This document shows positions 11,388 through 22,077 of a DNA stretch of 64,000 bases, one piece after another (position 1 is the stretch's first letter; each line of letters opens with the position of its first letter). The notes under the pieces were generated by a model. That model had not been told where the DNA came from. It searched no databases and saw nothing but the letters and a program-made list of their open reading frames with translations. The translations under genes and the position numbers were made by a program. The stretch comes from Hymenopus coronatus (taxonomy: Eukaryota > Arthropoda > Insecta > Mantodea > Hymenopodidae), in the NCBI GenBank assembly GCA_030762935.1, contig CM060881.1:102810501-102874500 (forward strand), read 5' to 3'.

Positions 11388-12205
11388 ACTTTCTCTACAC
11401 GTATTATGCACATAGTGTATAGACAAGGTATTACACTCCACCCAAAAAATTGATACCGAAATTTCACCGGAAATATATGTTTTAGGGTCCCCTGTATCCC
11501 AAAAAAGCAATTTCATAAAAAGGTCCGTGTGTGTGTCGGTGTGTCTGTGAACACGATAACTCAAAAACGAAAAGTCGGTAAAATACCAAAGTTGTTATTT
11601 AAGTTTAGTATTTTCCAGGGATGGGACACGAACATTTTGAGAAAGATCCCCCACCACCAACTACCCTTTATATGGAATTTTTTTTTAAAGTTTTGATTTT
11701 CATAAAAGTGGCTTTGACGATTTTGATTAAAATTTCGTATTTTAAAGACATTTACCTGACAAATAAAATGTATATTTTGAATTTTCTGGGAATATCCTCT
11801 AAAGACTACTTTATTCTGGATGACGTACGATATAGACAAAAACTTATCACACAATACATTTAGAGCACATTAAAACACACAATTTATGTTATATAAATTT
11901 TTTTCGTGGAGTTGATCGTTTTTGAGATATTCGTTGTTTTTGGTTTCAGCTTTAATAACATACTTTTCTCATACAGGAATTTGTCAACTCGTGGCCATTC
12001 AAACAAAGGAACTTCAGTCACATAGCAACCAGATTTTGACTGTCACTTTAACCTATTGTACTCCCTTATTTCGCTTCCACATACAAGGAAGCAAATAATA
12101 AGAATATTTCTGCAGAATTATTCTGGATTATCATGAAGCAAATAGAAGCTTTAGCATTATTTGTTGCAGAGATGTAGAGAAAGTCACGTGAATGGAACAC
12201 TCAGA
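11388..12205 (+). repeat. HER copy 6 (near full length)
   Basis: It opens ACTTTCTCTACACGTATTAT and ends AGAGAAAGTCACGTGAATGG then AACACTCAGA. The (GT)n tract, AAACTCAAAAACG-type block and TTTATATGGAATTTTTTT block are complete. It is flanked by T-rich sequence at its left end, as most copies are. Confidence 0.85.
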
Positions 12206-12339
12206 AATTTTAGAAGTGTTCCTAAAACTGAAAATATGTGAAACCTTACGTAAATTTTGTTCTATATTGAAATATCAACAAAATAGCAATAATTGGACAA
12301 ATGAGCAACTTTGGGAGAATATAATACAACATTTAGAGA

Positions 12340-13230
12340 TTACACTGTTTATTGTTCCCAGAGAAAGTGCTCTACATATCTGCTTCATTTCGCCATATTC
12401 TCTGACATTCTATGAACAGTATCCTTACCAATATTGTTTATTTCATTACTAACAGATTGACGGAGTTCAGTAGTTGTCCAGGATCTATTCTTATACATTC
12501 TGTTTAAAGATACTCCTATAAGTAAAGCCCTACGGGATTAGATCGGAAGATCTGGGAGGACACCGATCTTTTGAGATGATTCTTATCAATGAAACTTGTT
12601 ACAAGTTCCATGGAGTGGGTAGATGTTGCTCATGTTGCTAAAAATAATCTTCTGTCTATACGAGATCATCCAGCTACTCCACAAATGTTTTAAAGATGCC
12701 CGTATAAACTGCCACAGTCGTATAAAGAAAATTGGTCCAAGAATCCTAGAAGCTGACACTGCTCACCAAATTCTAACCCTTTTATCATGCAGTAATGTTT
12801 CCTGAGTGATGTGGAGTTTGCAGCAACCTAGTATCTTCTGTTTTGAATGCTGATGTAGACTGACTGTAAACCTCATTATATACAGAATGTCTGCTCATGG
12901 AATAAGGAAATTGAAACCATCGACAGAAACGCTTTCGTTTTTCACGATCTGCTTCTATCAAGTGCTGCACCACATTCACTCCATATGGTCACAATCCTGA
13001 TTTCTTGACATGTACTATAAGATTAGCTTCTCTGTTGGCTCAAATGGCGAAATAATTTCTTTGGAGAGTTCACTAAGCGCCTTCGAAAATTATCTAGAGA
13101 GTCTATGCTCAGTGATGGTTTATGTTTTGCACTCACTCTGTCGAATAAACAAGTTGTCTCTGACTTTCTTAGTATCGCTAAAATGTGTACTTTTCTTGGA
13201 ACATCGCGCACATTGAATTGTCATTGAAAT
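12340..13230 (-). pseudogene. DDE transposase relic, minus strand
   Basis: Minus-strand segments in order, from high to low coordinate: LDNFRRRLVNSPKKLFRHLS near 13030-13110, then YSTCQEI, then LIEADREKRKRFCRWFQ at about 12900-12960. Last comes CPPRSSDLIP-stop-GFTY, ELRQSVSNEINNIGKDTVHR and MSENMAK near 12370-12580. These correspond to the helix-turn-helix linker (SPxKSxRxLSxETGLSxST), the catalytic-domain entry (RxxFCxWF) and the WPPRSPDLTPLDFFLWG C-terminus of an insect DDE_3 transposase. Every block is in a different frame with stops. The catalytic middle cannot be followed, so it is inactive. Confidence 0.7.
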
Positions 13231-13284
13231 CTTTATCAATGAATTTGTCTTTCAATACGTTTTCATAATAAAACACCCTCTTTA

Positions 13285-13440
13285 AGGACGCTTGATAGAG
13301 ACAGACTAGCAGCTTCCATGCTGAACCTCAATGTGGTGTCTAATAAGGTTTTCTTGAAAACTGTACAAGCTATCATAATGAAAATTTTACCACTTATGAA
13401 ACAACTTTTTCCATAGTGAAATCATAACTTAAATTAATAA
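13285..13440. repeat. Dispersed repeat, homologous to 10916-11058
   Basis: GCTTGATAGAGACAGACTAG, TCTTGAAAACTGTACAAGCT and ATCATAATGAAAATTTTACC match the earlier copy in the same orientation. It lies directly upstream of the minus-strand transposase relic and may be that element's 5' end. Confidence 0.6.
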
Positions 13441-13444
13441 TACT

Positions 13445-14225
13445 AATTATTATTGGTTCAATAGTTATGGCTGATTAAAGCTGTCCGTTCATATGGATCG
13501 CACTGTACCACAGGTCTTAATACCTGACAGAAAGCAGAAGAATAAGACGAAGAAGGAGAGGGAGGCAATTGCCTTTAGATTTAGTTCCAGGAGCAAGAAT
13601 GTTTAACAATAATATTGTGTGTGATTTTCAATTCACAACTCAGTTTCCTTTAAAATTGGTATACCGGATGCTCTATATTGCATGGTAAAAGATTTGTGCC
13701 AATATGGAAGAAAAATATTACTTATTCCATTTTATATTAGAATATGGTAACTCTTTCTCCGGTTTCATAGCTACAGCAGTTGAAGATGTTATATGGGAAT
13801 GGCGGATGATGTCGGGTAATAAAGTTTCCGAGAGGGAGACTTTTAAAAGACATGTAGACACGAGGAAGGCTCACGTTTTCTGCGAATTTTATAAGAGGCT
13901 TCTTATAGCGTCACGCCGCACTATCGAAACTAAAATTACGAGCACTGCACGCAGGAGAAAAGGATAACGTTATTGAAGATATAAAGACACCATTCCCAGT
14001 TCATATTCGACTACAAAGTTACACCACCTTAAATACGCATTTTGAAAATGCTATTATTCCTCTGAAGTTCTTATACTTTGTACAGCTTACGTAAATTAAT
14101 ATTCGTGGAGTTATGAAGTTTGTTAAACAAAGAAATTTGTTTTATTCACGCTCGTATACACTTTATACGAGAATTACTCATACAGGGGACCGAAAATGGA
14201 TTGTTTGTCAAATATTCGTTCGAGT
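13445..14225. other. Unassigned DNA with one 87-codon ORF
   Basis: An ORF at 13704-13967 (plus, 87 codons) has no recognisable domain. It is rich in basic residues at its C-terminus and has no supporting splice or poly(A) context. I do not call it a gene. The rest shows nothing recognisable. Confidence 0.35.
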
Positions 14226-14227
14226 TT

Positions 14228-14473
14228 TACAAAAAGCCGTGCCGTGAGAGAGTGGTTACACCACATACCCCTTACCAGGGTACATTTCCAAGCGCCCGCA
14301 TGTGGGGTTTATGGTGGACAAAGCGGCGCAGTGCCGGTTTTTGTCCGGAATCTACGGTTTCTCTCGCTATTGCATTCCACCGGTGCTCCATCTTCCTTCC
14401 ATCTATCATCGGTGTCCTCTCCGCCGGTGCATTATAAGTAAAAACGAGCGCTAAACATTACAAAAAAAAAAAA
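14228..14473 (+). mobile_element. SINE-A copy with poly(A) tail
   Basis: The tRNA-like head is degraded (GCCGTGAGAGAGTGGTTACA). The body has CCCGCATGTGGGGTTTATGG, GACAAAGCGGCGCAG, CATTCCACCGGTGCTCCATC and the 3' end GAGCGCTAAACATTAC followed by about 12 A. It abuts HER copy 7. Two overlapping 80-105-codon ORFs within it are by-products of its GC-rich body. Confidence 0.85.
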
Positions 14474-14879
14474 GTTATGCAAAATTCATCCTGAATGAAG
14501 AGGTTTTCAAGGGCTATTCCCGAAAAATTCAAAATATACGTTTTATTTCTCATGTAAATATCTTTAATATATGATATTTTAAGACAAATCAGAGTAGCAT
14601 TTTTGAGAGATTTAACGCTTATGAAATTTTTTCGAAGTAACAAGTGGTTTGGTGCTGCGAGATTTTCTTGAAAATCTTCGTGTTGCATCCTTTAAACAAG
14701 CTGAACTTAATTATTAAGTTTGATATTTAACGACATTTTGTTTTTCAACTATATTAAAAAAAACTACAGAATATTCTCGCGCGCTGAACTTCAGGGAACT
14801 CAAAACATGTAGTATTTCTGGCGAAATCTTGAAATTGATATTTCCACCTACTATGAACATAGTATTTTTAGAGAAAGTA
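14474..14879 (-). repeat. HER copy 7 (hairpin-side half)
   Basis: It begins at GTTATGCAAAATTCATCC directly after the SINE-A tail and runs to GAACATAGTATTTTTAGAGA then AAGTAA. The other half of the repeat is absent upstream of the SINE. Either the SINE joined a truncated copy or flanking DNA was lost. Confidence 0.8.
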
Positions 14880-15084
14880 ACAATGGAAAGTATTTATTTT
14901 CTCTCATTCTGCAACTTATTCTGCTCTAAAAGCCGCAACCCACATTACAACACACCGGTTTGCAACAAAAAATGGGGAATCTGGAATTGCTATGGCGCTT
15001 TCCTTTATATAAGTTGGTCCTAAATCCCCGTCCACTTGAGCTTGTGCGTTGCGTACCGGTAACTTGCCTGCACGATGCAAATGT

Positions 15085-16400
15085 ATGGATGAATGAATAA
15101 GTGTATTTATTGACATAACAATATCATACATAGAATTTCAACAATCGCACGGGTCCACAGACCGTACGTGCTTTTGTGATACACATTAAAAACAATATTA
15201 AGACAACAGCGACAACAAATAATTAAAAGAGTAAATACGAAAATAAAAACACAAAGGTAATACACAATCAAAAGCAATATTAAAACAACAATAAAGAATT
15301 AAGAGTAAACCCAAAAATAAAAATACAAGGATATTCAAATATAGCAATTTAGATTTACAGCATAGAGTACACCTTCATAAATTCACCCTCTTATAATAGA
15401 TAATTACACTTAAAAGAAATATATACACAATATATAAACCCATAGCACAACAGTGACCTAAGTATGACATGATATACGCCGCAAATTTCAGCTGTCTTGC
15501 CTTAAGTATACATTTATGTAGCCCGTCCATGTTTTCCGTGCCTGCCAGTAGTGTCCAACATGCTTCTAGCCCTTCATTCGAGGTGGTAAAGAATCGCGGT
15601 AAATATTTTTCCCGCCATTCCTCCGTACCCCTACATCTTGCCAAGCTGTGAGTCCACGACTCTTCCTCCTCGCAAATGGGACAGGTTGTCGTACCATTCT
15701 CGTCGGAAATTTTCGTGCTCCTCTATGCTCCTAGTCTAATCCATGCAAGCCCCTCTCTAATGAGTTTGGTACCTCTTTTGATGTATTACACCATACCCCA
15801 CTCCGATTTTAGGCCAGACTGTACTTCTAATGAAACCTTCTCTGTGCATTGCGCAATTATTTGCTGTCTCCCAATATCACAGAGGCAGTTATTAATTTTT
15901 CTCCCAATACTCAGCCTCCTTGCCTGCCCCGCCATCCAAATGTATCTCATCCCAATGGTTTCCAACCCTTTCTTTAATTTTGATGCCCACGTCGAATTAC
16001 CTTCCATTCGTAACTGTTCACGGTAGCAGACTGCCCTAATTAGAGGTTGGTTTCCTCCAATATTTAACAGCTCTGATTTTCCACTCTATCGTTTCAATAT
16101 GTGCCCCGAATTCCCTCATTATTCCGCAATTTGCCGTACCCCTCCCTACACCCAGAATTCCTTTCAAAAATTGGGTCCTCACTTGGTCCAGATTCCCTGT
16201 TTGTTCCCACCCCCATATTTCTCCTTCATATGTCATCGTGGATCTAACTGTCGCTCCGTATATAGTTTTCATTAAGGGTATGGATATATTCGGTATTCTG
16301 CAGCGTATTCGGAAAGCTTCCGCCGCTTTCATCCTTGCCTTGTGTTTCGTGAGGTTAATGTGTTTTGTCCATTTTCCGTTCATTGTAAATCAGTTACTAA
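15085..16400 (-). pseudogene. Non-LTR retrotransposon ORF2 C-terminal region and 3' UTR
   Basis: The minus-strand frame at 16383-16036 reads TIYGATVRSTMTYEGEIWGW and ILGVGRGTANCGIMREFG. This is the thumb/post-RT region of an insect non-LTR reverse transcriptase (the ...YGAEIWGW...FLKWVLGV... block). Next frames carry WMAGQARRLSIG. Near 15690-15630 is CPICEEEESWTHSLARCRGT, a CX2C...H...C zinc-knuckle-like end followed by EEWREKYLPRFF. The 3' UTR runs to about 15085, with AATAAATACACTTATTCATT just before the end. Frames are broken and the reverse-transcriptase catalytic core is missing (5' truncation near the TA microsatellite at 16404), so it is a dead insertion. Confidence 0.8.
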
Positions 16401-16401
16401 C

Positions 16402-16403
<2 letters not shown>

Positions 16404-16444
<41 letters not shown>
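16404..16444. repeat. (TA)n microsatellite
   Basis: About 20 uninterrupted TA units, adjoining the truncated 5' side of the retrotransposon fragment. Confidence 0.95.
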
Positions 16445-16447
<3 letters not shown>

Positions 16448-16629
16448 TATGGTATATTCTAAAGATATAAAACTCCGCAGTCAAGAGATGGGAAGAGTTT
16501 TCTTAAAATCCCGTAGCACTAACCGCTTATATTCAAAGGACTGTTACGGATACTGCAGTGACTTTCAAATGGGATGAATTGTCCTTGAGCGTCATCAGGC
16601 CGGCAGTCAATTGCTTTTTGTGCGGCGAG

Positions 16630-16780
16630 TCAGGTCAAGAATTCAATGCTATGCCGGCATGTTGCCGTGGTAGTTCAGTGGCAGAGCAACTGGCTAGAGA
16701 TCGGGAGATCCGTGGTTCAAATCCCGGCTATGGCATTGAATTTTTCAGTCTGACTATCCAGCATTGTATCTGTCTCTTAT
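16630..16780 (+). mobile_element. SINE-D copy (tRNA-headed)
   Basis: It carries GCCGGCATGTTGCCGTGG, an A-box-like TGGTAGTTCAGTGGCAGAGC and a B-box GGTTCAAATCC about 40 bases later, then GGCATTGAATTTTTCAGTC. The same unit occurs at 58400-58690, 58680-58945, 46795-46890 (minus) and 46985-47085. Sharing of the flanks beyond the tRNA-like part shows a dispersed SINE, not a tRNA gene. Confidence 0.8.
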
Positions 16781-16796
16781 TTTGTACCAGTTAAAC

Positions 16797-17157
16797 AAAA
16801 GTCGTCCCTGCTGAAAAGGTCTTCAGAGGCTATTCCCCGAAAATTCATGGTCTACATTTTGTTTGTCATAAAATATATTAAGCATATGATAATCGAAGGA
16901 GCAATTTTTGAAAAATGTTCCATTTATCAGGGGTAGTTGGGGTGGGGCATTTCTCTGAAAATCTCCAAGTCGCATCCTTAGCAAATACTGAACTTAAAAA
17001 GTTTAGTATTTAATTCGCATTTCGTTTATAAATCGTGCTGTAATCAGTCAAACACGAATATTTTTCTAAAATGCCATCTTTGGAATTCAGAGGACCCTAA
17101 GGTAAGTATTTCCGTTGCCTAATTTTTGTGCATTGTACATACATGCTAGAGAAAGTA
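16797..17157 (-). repeat. HER copy 8 (hairpin-side half)
   Basis: From GGTCTTCAGAGGCTATTCCC to GTACATACATGCTAGAGAAA then GTAAAA. The hairpin palindrome is reduced, with CATTGTACATACATG replacing the CTATGTACATAG core. Confidence 0.8.
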
Positions 17158-17159
17158 AA

Positions 17160-17625
17160 AAAAAATATGGCAATGCTGTTATATAAGCACATTTCAGATC
17201 AGAGTTCTATGAGCTATGAACGAAGAGAATGGCTCCACTTCGATCTTAGGTGGACCTTCTGTGCTCACCACCACTCAGAAAAACGGACGAGAAGAACAAA
17301 CTGCAGAACGCTCGGCCAACAGAGACATGCAAAGTATTCTAAAGATCACCCGATATCAAAATCAAAAAAGCCTCCCTTTGGCGGAAGATGTAAAACTGCA
17401 GAAAACTGAGGTGGCTTAGGGTGAGAAGAACTTCTCAATAAGCAAACATCTGCGTCATCTGTCCGACCCTTATTTTAGCTCCGTAACTCTCCTGAAACAT
17501 GAAAGGTAAGAAAAAATAATAGAAAATGAGGGAAAAGAATTATTGTGTGTAGCAGAGAAAATACCCACGATCCACATAGCCTACCCTAGTAACCATAGTT
17601 AGAGTTTAAACAATATTTTTATCTG
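17160..17625. other. Unassigned DNA with a short ORF
   Basis: Overlapping ORFs of 67 codons (17216-17419) and 93 codons (17128-17409) lie on the plus strand. Neither shows a recognisable domain or homology, and they overlap in different frames. Not called as genes. Confidence 0.35.
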
Positions 17626-17628
17626 GCT

Positions 17629-17735
17629 GTGTTTAATGCCCACTTTTACTACAGATACCGAGGCGAAATGATAAGAGTAGCTGTCGTCTGGAATCGAATG
17701 CGAGCCTCACACGTTACCACAGGACCATCTTTCTT
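17629..17735 (-). mobile_element. SINE-A fragment
   Basis: TTTAATGCCCACTTTTACTA and the following ACCGAGGCGAAATGAT match the reversed 3' end of SINE-A. The head is degraded (GGAATCGAATGCGAGCC). Confidence 0.6.
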
Positions 17736-18470
17736 GGTTATTGTTTCTTAAAAAAAGAACGCCACAGATGTTGCTGTTTTTGTAATGGAGGCAAAGAATA
17801 ATCACATGCGGAATAAAATTGCCCTTTGATTTAATTTAATTATACAAAAGATCTTTTATTCATCTCCTCAATGTCCGTAATTAAACTTGCCCAGTACAAC
17901 AAAAATGAACAAATTTCTAACTGAGAAAAATTGCAGTTATTCAAGACTGGTAGGAAAAGGAAAGAAAACTCTTGACATATTCCTTTACTCATTATAACCT
18001 TCGCTTAAGATCAACAATACTAATTAGATTCATCTCTCTTACACTTCAGAATTCTTTAGAAGAAAACGTTTCTGAGAGACGACTAAAGCGGCAAGGACAC
18101 TCAGTTCTACATTATAAAAAAAAATAAAATTAAGATGCGTCGTTGCAATTTCTGTCTAGAGAGACAGAGAAATAAACTCTTGGTAAAGAGGGTCCCATAA
18201 TAACAAGAGAGACGCATATCTTTCATTGATAATTAAAGCTTCTGAATTAATTTTCAGCCGCACTGTCAGAGTTTTACGACATTTGTCCTCTAATTCAATT
18301 ATAGATTTAAATTAGCTATACATTTTTGTACTGACATTATCCTATACAAATAACTAAGGTACAAAACCCCAGAGTGATTCGTATTAAAGAAAGCTGCCTT
18401 AAGGACTGCAGAGATAGATTCCAAAGAGCTACAAAGAAACACTGATAGAGTTACAACCATTTAAGGATGG
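17736..18470. other. Unassigned AT-rich DNA
   Basis: No recognisable gene, RNA or repeat. Confidence 0.4.
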
Positions 18471-18474
18471 ATAG

Positions 18475-18692
18475 TATTTAATGCCCGCTTTTACTACAAA
18501 GGCACCGCAGGTGATGAGGCTGATGATACACCGTTAAATGCGATGGCGGGGTAAACGAAGAATCCTGAGAAACCCCGTCCCTACGCCGTATTGTCTAACC
18601 ACAAATCCCACATGCGGTCACCTCGGAGCGAACCCGGGCCGCCTTGGTGAGAGGGAAGTGGTCTAACCACTTGGCATGGTGCGGCCAGCCAT
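18475..18692 (-). mobile_element. SINE-A copy, reverse orientation
   Basis: On the minus strand it reads from a tRNA-like head (GTGGTTAGACCACTTCCCTC, B-box-like GGGTTCGCTCC) through CCGCATGTGGGATTTGTGG and the GGGACGGGGTTTCTCAGGAT block. The 3' end is GCGGGCATTAAATACTA. It is the most complete reversed copy of the family in the window. Confidence 0.85.
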
Positions 18693-18864
18693 TAAATATA
18701 GACGTGATTTTAATTTTAATGTAATTTGATTAGAATACGTTTTTCGTTTGTTACTTGTAAGTCATAAGCCTTGATTTCACAAATTGTAAACTAAATCTTG
18801 CGATGTAAAACAAAATAAATAAATAAATAAAACGCCTAATAGACCCGACTAGCAAAATTGGGTT

Positions 18865-19311
18865 TTAAAAACAATACGAATTTAGATTTACAAAAAACCC
18901 AAGCCAAAACAAGGCCCGCTTTTGCCTTCCCTTGGCGGCTGCATAACGAAACATCACTGTGCTCTTAGGCACGAACTGTCCCTCAGCAAATTTCCAGTTA
19001 CTTAGAATGAAGAATTCGCTCCGACGGTTGCCCGCCGAAGAGCGGAAGGAATGAGTTGTTGGAACTTTTTCTATCAGATCGCGCTGAATCTCGTCGCAAA
19101 CATGACTGTGAAGATGTTGGTGATGTTTATCCCATAAATGTGTGACGTCAGTAGAAATCACCACATCTGTCTTGCAACTTGTGGACAAGCAGTTCAGTTT
19201 TATCCCAATTAATGTATCGTGTTGTATTTCCTGGTGTTTTATTACAATTATTATGATTTTGTCGGAATTACAGGTTTGCAACTTCAATGAATACAAAATA
19301 CACGCACGCAC
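18865..19311 (-). CDS. Unrecognised 148-codon ORF (low confidence)
   Basis: This is the longest non-repetitive open frame in the window. The first about 50 residues come from AT-rich DNA. The following part (VTHLWDKHHQHLHSHVCDEI, QRDLIEKVPTTHSFRS) is from a locally GC-rich segment at 18890-19160 with near-balanced codon use. I recognise no domain, signal peptide or membrane segment. It could be a chance frame, a hidden exon or a fragment of an unrecognised element. No intron borders or poly(A) signal support it, and the chance explanation is quite possible. Confidence 0.2.
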   Translation of the reverse strand: MRACILYSLKLQTCNSDKIIIIVIKHQEIQHDTLIGIKLNCLSTSCKTDVVISTDVTHLWDKHHQHLHSHVCDEIQRDLIEKVPTTHSFRSSAGNRRSEFFILSNWKFAEGQFVPKSTVMFRYAAAKGRQKRALFWLGFFVNLNSYCF

Positions 19312-19370
19312 GTTTAGCGTAATGAAAGCAGTGTGTGTATGAATGTATATATGTATATATATTTATTTCT

Positions 19371-19610
19371 TCTTCTTTTTTTTTTTTGTAGCTTAACGTC
19401 CTTTAACCTAGTTGGTCATATCGGACGATGAATGAAATTGGTGAAATGATGCTCAAATGATCTCGGGTCCATGGAGCTTAAAGATACCCGACATTCGTCT
19501 TCTCAGTATAAGGGAAAACCCCGAAAAAAACCTTATCCGGGTAAGCGAGATTCGGGCTCACGCCCTTTTGAATGTGAAGCAGACACGCTACCACCACACT
19601 ACCCAGGCGG
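19371..19610 (-). mobile_element. SINE-C copy (tRNA-headed)
   Basis: On the minus strand it begins CCTGGGTAGTGTGGTGGTAG and CGTGTCTGCTTCACATTC (A-box region), with a B-box-like GAGCCCGAATCTC. The body has CGGGGTTTTCCC, AAGACGAATGTCGGGTA, CTCCATGGACCCGAGATCAT and GGTTAAAGGACGTTAAGCTA before an A-rich tail (seen as T run at 19377). The counterpart at 39385-39612 is in the opposite orientation. Confidence 0.85.
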
Positions 19611-19694
19611 GTTATATAATTTGTGTGTGTGTATACAACATTTATACTTTGTTTTAATGAAATTTGGGGGATTTCATCGCGTGCTCGTATGTGT

Positions 19695-19765
19695 GTGAGA
19701 GAGACAGAGAGGAAGGGAGAGAAAGCGGGATAGAGAGAAAGAGGGATAGAGAGAGAGAGAGAACA
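19695..19765. repeat. GA-rich simple repeat
   Basis: A run of GAGAGA/GGGA units of mixed length. Confidence 0.85.
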
Positions 19766-19769
19766 GATG

Positions 19770-20240
19770 ACATCAATCAGAAAGGAAATATTGTATAATT
19801 ATTACATGGTTTACCATGGGTTAGTTGCCTTTTTATAATGCCAGAAGAAAATTTTAAGACAATTGTTTCCCCTAAAATGTTATTTAACCAAAACTGTAGT
19901 AAAATTAAGTTTTGGATTAGAACACGAGGTGGGATAATTTTCACGCCTAATCTGAAATCTAATTCCATTTAAATATGAATTCATAACAATTTTTTCTTGT
20001 GTATTTTATTTGCTGTTTATCGTTACTACACACTCCAAAAATCGCTTCCTGAGATTAAATTATGATATACAATTATTAAAATATTTTATTTTAAATTATT
20101 AAAATACAAACATTTAGAAGAAACATGTTATTTTATTATAAGTTTGCTGTGTAATCATTCTATTTTGGATTACATGCATAAATAACCACTGGAAGAAATA
20201 TGTAACATTAAACACGCTACCTAGTATTAAATTATAAGGG
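19770..20240. other. Unassigned AT-rich DNA
   Basis: Very AT-rich, with no recognisable feature. Confidence 0.4.
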
Positions 20241-20479
20241 TGTAGCATCCTAGGAAGTTATTGAATTTAAATACCAAGTATGGTATTTAATGGACTTTGT
20301 TTTTAGCAATCCACAGCTGTCCACAGACACACAGACAGAATTGCTTTCCAAAACTTCTTTTTTTTTTATTCAGGGGTCTCAGAACACTTATTTTCGTTGA
20401 TATTACGACATCGAATTTTTGAGTGGAATACATAGTTACCATCTTTGCACACTGTTTATATTACTCATAGAGAAAGTAA
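20241..20479 (-). repeat. HER copy 9 (hairpin-end fragment)
   Basis: The last 240 bp of the hairpin side: TAAATACCAAGTATGGTATT, CACAGACACACAGACAGA, CAGGGGTCTCAGAACACTTA and TCATAGAGAAAGTAATA. The palindrome is decayed. Confidence 0.75.
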
Positions 20480-20492
20480 TAACCTTTAGGAA

Positions 20493-21300
20493 GGACAGTT
20501 TGTTACAGAGAAAGCAAGTAAATGTATCATATAAGATATTTTAAAATGATTGATTACAGTAATTAATATTATAGTTCTCTTGACTATTGTTATGGGTTAA
20601 AAGGGATAGAGATTTGCTGTACTGCAGCTTCAGACCTGTTCTATTATAAACCAACAGGCATGTAGTTACTGAGGACGTTAAACTCCTCCTTGAGGTCTAA
20701 TGGAGTTTGGAGGTGACAAATGGTTTGGCAAAGTCGCCAAATGTCTAGAAACGTGCCTTCGCGGATTGCGATAGGGTGCAATTTATCTGCACCTTGGATG
20801 TCTTCATTTAAATGTGTAAGGGTTCTAGGTGAGAAAGGGTGCTGTGATATATATAACCTGGTGAACCTTTTCTATACGGTAGTACGGAAGTTTCTTTCTT
20901 AATTGCAATTATATCTACATTCACCTTATCATTAACCTGCCCTTGAAGTATGCATTTTATAGTATTTTCAAATGCCTTAGTACTGATGCCAAAGATGAAG
21001 AGTTCACAATTTGAGAGGAGGAACCAAGATAGAAGAACCAAGACCGGTGCCTTGAACGCCATCTATTTTCTATTCCCTCTTAGGTTCATCCGCGCCAAAA
21101 CGGACCCAAGTGGCCATTGCACAGTAATAGTGCGCGTAAGAATGTAATCCCATGCCAACAATCTAAATTTCAGAATGAATTTATTCCTAAATTGTATAAA
21201 GTTCTATACAAATACCTATGAGTCAAATTGACGCTGATATGAACCGTTAAACAGAAGTCCCAATATGCTATTCGTATGTATCACCTGATTTTCGCAATAT
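20493..21300. other. Unassigned DNA
   Basis: Mixed-composition DNA. Short ORFs of 60-84 codons on both strands overlap each other and show no recognisable domain. Confidence 0.4.
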
Positions 21301-21326
21301 TGTTTACACAGTAACGGTTTAGAATC

Positions 21327-21374
21327 ATGGACGACGTCGCCGAGAATTTGCCCTTGGATCTTGAATCGTGTTAA
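21327..21374 (+). other. Possible short coding segment (16 codons)
   Basis: GAATCATGG is a good initiation context, followed by MDDVAENLPLDLESC and a stop, in a small GC-richer island within AT-rich DNA. Taken with 21958-22077, this could be a fragment of an unrecognised gene. A convincing splice donor at its 3' end is not visible. Speculative. Confidence 0.15.
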
Positions 21375-21571
21375 ATAAAACATATTTACTGTTGATTACT
21401 AGTGAAAATGCTATAGCATTGAACGTATTGAACGTTTATTGTAAACTTTGCGAGAAATGTGCTAGTATGATGAGATTAACATCTGAGCTCACAAAGCAAA
21501 ATCTTAAACGGAAAAAGTGGTAACACCCGACAAAAATAGAAAGTGTGTGAAATATGTGATGTAAAATGTGA

Positions 21572-21854
21572 GGTCGCCCTCAGTGGTGTAATGGTTACCA
21601 TGCTAACTTCAAACCCGGCGGAGGACGATGGATTTTTTTGGGCGTAAAAATCCTTAGCCTGGCTTCCTTCGGAAGGTAAGTAAAGACGTTGGTCCCGTGT
21701 CGTAGATTTACGGCAAGTAAAAGAACCTCAAGCCTGATAGAGAGGACTCTGAGCAAAACTAATCAGTCTTTCACGCCCAATTTAGAATGGGACGCTGAGA
21801 ACCATAGTAGTTAAAGAGCGTCCATAAATAATACGCCATTTTTTTTTTTTTTTA
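21572..21854 (+). mobile_element. SINE-B copy (tRNA-headed)
   Basis: The head is GTGGTGTAATGGTTACCATG (A-box). The B-box portion is mostly deleted (CTAACTTCAAACCCGGCGGA). The body includes GGTAAGTAAAGACGTTGGTC, GTAAAAGAACCTCAAGCC, GATAGAGAGGACTCTGAG and the 3' part TTTCACGCCCAATTTAGAAT, ending before a T run at 21838-21854. It matches 62050-62288 in opposite orientation. Confidence 0.85.
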
Positions 21855-21905
21855 AATCTGAGGATTTTGTGAAGAATGTAATTCGTGCAATAGTGCACAA
21901 TTTCA

Positions 21906-22077
21906 AACATTTGAAAAGTGCTACATGTAGCGAAACAAGAAGCGTTGTTTTGGGAGATGGATTGTTTCAGTTACACCGTTGTGGATAACCTGGTTACCAA
22001 CCTTGGAGTGGAAAGCAGCAGTATAAACAGCTCAGATCTGGAGGGAATAGAGCCACTTCCAGAGAGGGAACAAATGT
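21906..22077 (+). other. Possible coding exon (weak)
   Basis: A frame open from just after a TGA reads KVLHVAKQEALFWEMDCFSY, then VVDNLVTNLGVESSSINSS and DLEGIEPLPEREQ, ending exactly at a good splice-donor-like AAT|GTAAGAT at 22075. ATGTAG at 21923-21928 could be an acceptor, though the pyrimidine tract is poor. Composition is more balanced than the flanks and the residues look protein-like (serine-acidic segment). I do not recognise the protein. Chance cannot be excluded at this length. Confidence 0.25.

Noticed and set aside
13704..13967. 87-codon plus-strand ORF as a small gene
   Set aside because: No recognisable domain, no splice or poly(A) context, and length within chance expectation for this much sequence.
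14120..14441. Overlapping 105- and 81-codon ORFs as a gene
   Set aside because: They lie across the GC-rich body of a SINE-A copy with an A tail.
16660..16735. Functional tRNA gene
   Set aside because: A- and B-boxes are present but the acceptor arms do not pair, and the flanks are shared with other copies (58391-58945), so it is a SINE head. The same reasoning applies at 21572, 39694, 42315 and 62210-62288.
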